From positions 372,001-436,000 of the forward strand of contig CBDFNC010000005.1 of the NCBI GenBank assembly GCA_965249895.1: DNA of 64,000 nt. The letters run 5' to 3'. This stretch comes from CBDFNC01 sp965249895 (GTDB lineage Bacteria; Pseudomonadota; Gammaproteobacteria; Enterobacterales; CBDFNC01). The translations under genes and the position numbers were made by a program. Of this stretch, positions 61,397 to 64,000 are shown piece after piece. How positions within the stretch are numbered: the first letter of the stretch is position 1; each line of letters starts with the position of its first letter. A model generated the notes under the pieces. The model searched no databases. It had not been told where the DNA came from and saw nothing but the letters and a program-made list of their open reading frames with translations.

Positions 61397-62359
61397 ATGC
61401 TGATTTATATTATAAGACGCATAAACTTACTGGTTATTACCCTGTTTTTGTTAAGCTTTATTGCATTTTTTCTACAACAACAAATTGCGCTCAACTCGGC
61501 TGACAATAGCTTTCTGTCCGATTATCCACCCTATCTACTTTCCTTGTTGTCCGGCGACCTGGGAGTTTCCAGCGTATCGGGCCGCCCCGTGATGGAAGAT
61601 ATACTCAGAGTGTTTCCCGCCACGTTAGAGCTGTGCTTTACTGCGTTTGTCGTCTCGATTTTTTTTGGCGTACCACTTGGCACCCTGGCGGGTCTTAGCC
61701 GTGGCGGCCCAGTTGATTACACTATTATGACCATCACCCTGTTAGGCGTTTCGGTGCCTGCCTTCTGGCTGGCGATGCTCACTGTGATCTTTTTCTCCCT
61801 GCAACTGGGTTGGTTTCCCGTCTCGGGTCGTATTGGCCTCTTATATGAAATACCCAATGTAACCGGATTTATTCTGGTGGATACTCTGCTCAGCGATGAC
61901 ATCTACGCCATGGATGCATTTAAAGATGCCCTGCGCCACATTGCTCTACCCACCCTGGTACTGGCCACTGTGCCCACCACAGAGGTCATTCGCGAAGTGC
62001 GTTACACCATAGGGGAGGTAATGAAACAAAACTACATCAAGGCCGCGCTGACCAAGGGACTCTCCAAGTGGGAAATCGTCCTTCGCCATGCACTGAGAAA
62101 TGCACTGCCCCCGGTGATCCCCGTGCTTGGTTTACAGTTTGGCAGCGTGATAACCACAGCCATGATCACAGAAACAGTATTCAACTGGCCAGGCATTGGT
62201 CCCTGGCTAGTACAGAGTATTGGGCAAAATGATTATGCGGCAATTCAGGGAGGTCTCTTATTGGTGGCTTCTTTTGTTTTATTAGCCAGCGTATTTACCG
62301 ACCTCTTCTTTACCCTTATTTACCCACTAAAACGCAGGGCGCTTTATGCCAGGACCTAA
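61397..62359 (+). CDS. sapB: ABC transporter permease SapB
   Basis: The 320-residue inner-membrane protein has an N-terminal helix (LLVITLFLLSFIAFF) and the binding-protein-dependent permease domain. The EAA-like loop contact reads YIKAALTKGLSKWEIVLRHALRNALPPVIPVLG. The start at 61397 (MLIYIIRRIN) lies 4 bp after the sapA stop; the frame reaches further up inside sapA but without similarity. It overlaps sapC by 14 bp. Confidence 0.93.
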   Translation: MLIYIIRRINLLVITLFLLSFIAFFLQQQIALNSADNSFLSDYPPYLLSLLSGDLGVSSVSGRPVMEDILRVFPATLELCFTAFVVSIFFGVPLGTLAGLSRGGPVDYTIMTITLLGVSVPAFWLAMLTVIFFSLQLGWFPVSGRIGLLYEIPNVTGFILVDTLLSDDIYAMDAFKDALRHIALPTLVLATVPTTEVIREVRYTIGEVMKQNYIKAALTKGLSKWEIVLRHALRNALPPVIPVLGLQFGSVITTAMITETVFNWPGIGPWLVQSIGQNDYAAIQGGLLLVASFVLLASVFTDLFFTLIYPLKRRALYART

Positions 62360-63236
62360 AGTTTTTAGCGAAGAGAAGATCCTCTCGCCAACTGAATATT
62401 CCTGGTTAGTGTTCCAGAAAAACACCATAGCAATGGCTGCCCTATGGGCGCTTATCGTGATATTTGTGGTGACCTTGTTTGCCCCTGTTATCGCGCCCTA
62501 CGCCATGGATTTTCAAAGTCCGTCGGCTTTGCTGCAACCCCCGTCCTGGTCACCAGAGGGTGAAGTTGATTTTTTCCTGGGTACCGATGATCTGGGACGA
62601 GATGTTTTTTCCCGGTTAATCTACGGCGCCCAACTGACATTTGGCGGAGCCTTGCTGGTGGTAGTACCCGCTATGCTGCTGGGCACCTTAGTCGGTATCA
62701 TAGGTGGTATCAGCAAAGGTGTAAAAGCCAGCATTTTGCATCACTTACTCGATACGCTGTTATCCATTCCCTCACTCTTGTTGGCCATTATCCTGATTTC
62801 CATTTTAGGCCCAGGTTATTTTAATGCACTAATGGCGATATTTCTGGCCCTGACGCCACAATTTATTCGCGCCGTTTATCGCGCCGTCGATGACGAACTG
62901 AGCAAGGAATATATTGTCGCCATCAAACTGGATGGAGCGACCAACTATCGTATTTTACGTTACGGGGTTATGCCAAATATTCTGGAAACCCTGGTCAGCC
63001 AGACAACCCGGGCGATCACCTCCGCTATTTTGGATATCACAGCGCTGGGCTTTTTAGGCTTAGGCGCGCAGCGACCACTACCTGAATGGGGCGCTATGCT
63101 GTCGGATACCATGGAGCTGGTGTTTATGGCATCCTGGACCGTCACCCTACCCGGCCTAGCCATACTGTTTACCATACTTACTGTCAACGTCGTGGGTGAA
63201 GGGCTGCGACAAGCCATTTTAGGAGGTATGGAGTAA
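62346..63236 (+). CDS. sapC: ABC transporter permease SapC
   Basis: The 296-residue permease has an OppC-type N-terminal helix (MAALWALIVIFVVTLFAPVIAPYAM), a periplasmic stretch ending in FFLGTDDLGRDVFSRLIYGAQLT (a hallmark of this permease group), and the EAA loop YIVAIKLDGATNYRILRYGVMPNILE. It forms the channel with SapB. It overlaps sapB by 14 bp, and its TAA overlaps the sapD ATG by one base (TAATG). Confidence 0.94.
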   Translation: MPGPKVFSEEKILSPTEYSWLVFQKNTIAMAALWALIVIFVVTLFAPVIAPYAMDFQSPSALLQPPSWSPEGEVDFFLGTDDLGRDVFSRLIYGAQLTFGGALLVVVPAMLLGTLVGIIGGISKGVKASILHHLLDTLLSIPSLLLAIILISILGPGYFNALMAIFLALTPQFIRAVYRAVDDELSKEYIVAIKLDGATNYRILRYGVMPNILETLVSQTTRAITSAILDITALGFLGLGAQRPLPEWGAMLSDTMELVFMASWTVTLPGLAILFTILTVNVVGEGLRQAILGGME

Positions 63237-64000
63237 TGCCATTACTCGATGTACGTAACCTCAGTATTGAGATTGAAACCCCTCAGGGCATCTATAAAGC
63301 AGTTGATAAGGTCAGCCTGACCTTGGGAGAAGGGGAAATCCGTGGTTTGGTTGGCGAGTCCGGCTCTGGAAAAAGCTTGATTGCAAAAGCAATTCTTGGT
63401 ATCTGCAAAGACAATTTACGCGTCCAGGCGGATCGTATGCGATTAGGGGACCTTGACTTACTCACCCTGACCCAACGACAACGGCGAAATATAATGGGTC
63501 GGGAAATTGCGATGATTTTTCAGGAGCCCAGCAGTTGTCTGGATCCATCTGAAGAAATTGGCGCACAAATCGAAGAATCAATTCCGGTAGACGCATTTCA
63601 TGGCCAGTTCTGGCAGCGTTTTCAATGGCGAAAAAAGCAATCCATCGCCCTAATGCATAAAGTAGGAATAAAAAACCACCACCAAGTGCTTAACAGTTAC
63701 CCTCACGAGCTATCGGAAGGCCTGTGCCAGAAAGTCATGATCGCCATGGCCATCGCCAACAAACCCAGGTTACTTATCGCCGATGAGCCCACAGCAGCAA
63801 TGGAAACCACCACCCAGGTCCAAATATTTCGTCTGCTGGATAAACTGAACAAGGTAAATGGCACCAGTATACTTTTGATAAGTAACGACATAGAGAGTGT
63901 CTCCAACCTGGCGGACCGGCTCACCGTGCTATATTGTGGACAGACGGTGGAGTCAGGTAGTCGGGCCCAGGTGATAAACTCTCCAAAGCACCCGTATACT
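63236..64000 (+). CDS. sapD: ABC transporter ATP-binding protein SapD, cut by window edge
   Basis: The ATG at 63236 overlaps the sapC stop, and 255 codons are open to the right edge. The domain starts LLDVRNLSIEIETPQGIYKAVD. Walker A is VGESGSGKSLIAKAILG, the Q-loop is MIFQEPSSCLDP, the signature is degenerate (YPHELSEGLCQKVMIAMAIA) and Walker B is LLIADEPTAAM. The final visible residues (INSPKHPYT) begin the oligopeptide-type C-terminal region. A second ATPase, SapF, is expected just outside the window. Confidence 0.93.
   Translation, partial: MPLLDVRNLSIEIETPQGIYKAVDKVSLTLGEGEIRGLVGESGSGKSLIAKAILGICKDNLRVQADRMRLGDLDLLTLTQRQRRNIMGREIAMIFQEPSSCLDPSEEIGAQIEESIPVDAFHGQFWQRFQWRKKQSIALMHKVGIKNHHQVLNSYPHELSEGLCQKVMIAMAIANKPRLLIADEPTAAMETTTQVQIFRLLDKLNKVNGTSILLISNDIESVSNLADRLTVLYCGQTVESGSRAQVINSPKHPYT

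Overview
The window is a chromosomal segment of a gammaproteobacterium, most likely an Alteromonadales-type marine or brackish organism (related to Shewanella, Alteromonas or Lacimicrobium-like genera). This is an inference from gene content: a HexR/pykA/glk block, a PsrA-like regulator beside fadE, a stand-alone astB, TAXI-type TRAP transport, a PhhA/TyrR/Hpd/HmgA/FahA aromatic amino acid block, and pspF next to sapABCD. No rRNA is present to settle the taxonomy. Most of the window is ordinary, tightly packed core genome. The accessory part is one insertion-sequence cluster at about 3.57-10.9 kb, between slyD and a tRNA-Ser gene.

Layout. 1-3.5 kb: the 3' part of a hybrid sensor kinase, a DUF3313-type lipoprotein and slyD. 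3.57-7.25 kb: an IS66-family element with perfect 17-bp ends, disrupted by a complete 1,926-bp element with 10-bp target duplications. The inner element carries a DruA-like (DUF4338) gene next to an ISAs1-type transposase that is split at an A_AAA_AAG slippery site. 7.38-7.5 kb: a small dispersed repeat. 7.59-9.24 kb: an IS3-family element. 9.26-10.9 kb: a second, heavily decayed IS66-type transposase. 10.97 kb: tRNA-Ser(GGA). 11.2-15.1 kb: sugar catabolism (glk, hexR, pykA). 15.1-18.1 kb: fadE and its TetR/PsrA-like regulator. 18.2-26.2 kb: glgC, a hypothetical gene, topA, astB (preceded by three tandem ~98-bp repeats) and sohB. 26.4-30.7 kb: yciK, a LysR regulator, pxpBC and a DUF3179 protein. 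31-35.1 kb: a TAXI-TRAP transporter with a UspA-like protein. 35.4-42 kb: a small ORF coupled to argP, a DUF4124-like exported protein, an orphan LytS-type kinase, a hypothetical membrane protein, metR and fetAB. 42.1-46.2 kb: alaA, yfbR, dgt and sanA. 46.3-48 kb: a divergent Lrp-family regulator and a Cds1-like cysteine desulfhydrase. 48-54 kb: tyrosine and phenylalanine catabolism (fahA-hmgA-hpd, tyrR, phhA). 54.1-59.6 kb: the phage-shock/envelope-stress block (ycjF, ycjX, a new 52-aa membrane ORF, pspC, pspB, pspA, divergent pspF) with a near-perfect sigma-54 promoter. 59.8-64 kb: sapABCD, with sapD cut by the right edge.

The most unusual observations are: (1) a DruA-family gene, known as a component of Druantia phage defence, inside an IR-bounded, TSD-flanked IS-type element and directly adjacent to the transposase; (2) two independent duplications of a gene's 3' end at translationally coupled junctions (yfbR-dgt and pspB-pspC), the second creating a 22-codon chimeric mini-ORF that preserves TAATG coupling on both sides; (3) three ~98-bp tandem repeats running directly into the astB start codon; (4) an unannotated 52-aa membrane protein at the position pspD holds in enterics. 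No CRISPR array and no complete known defence system was seen.
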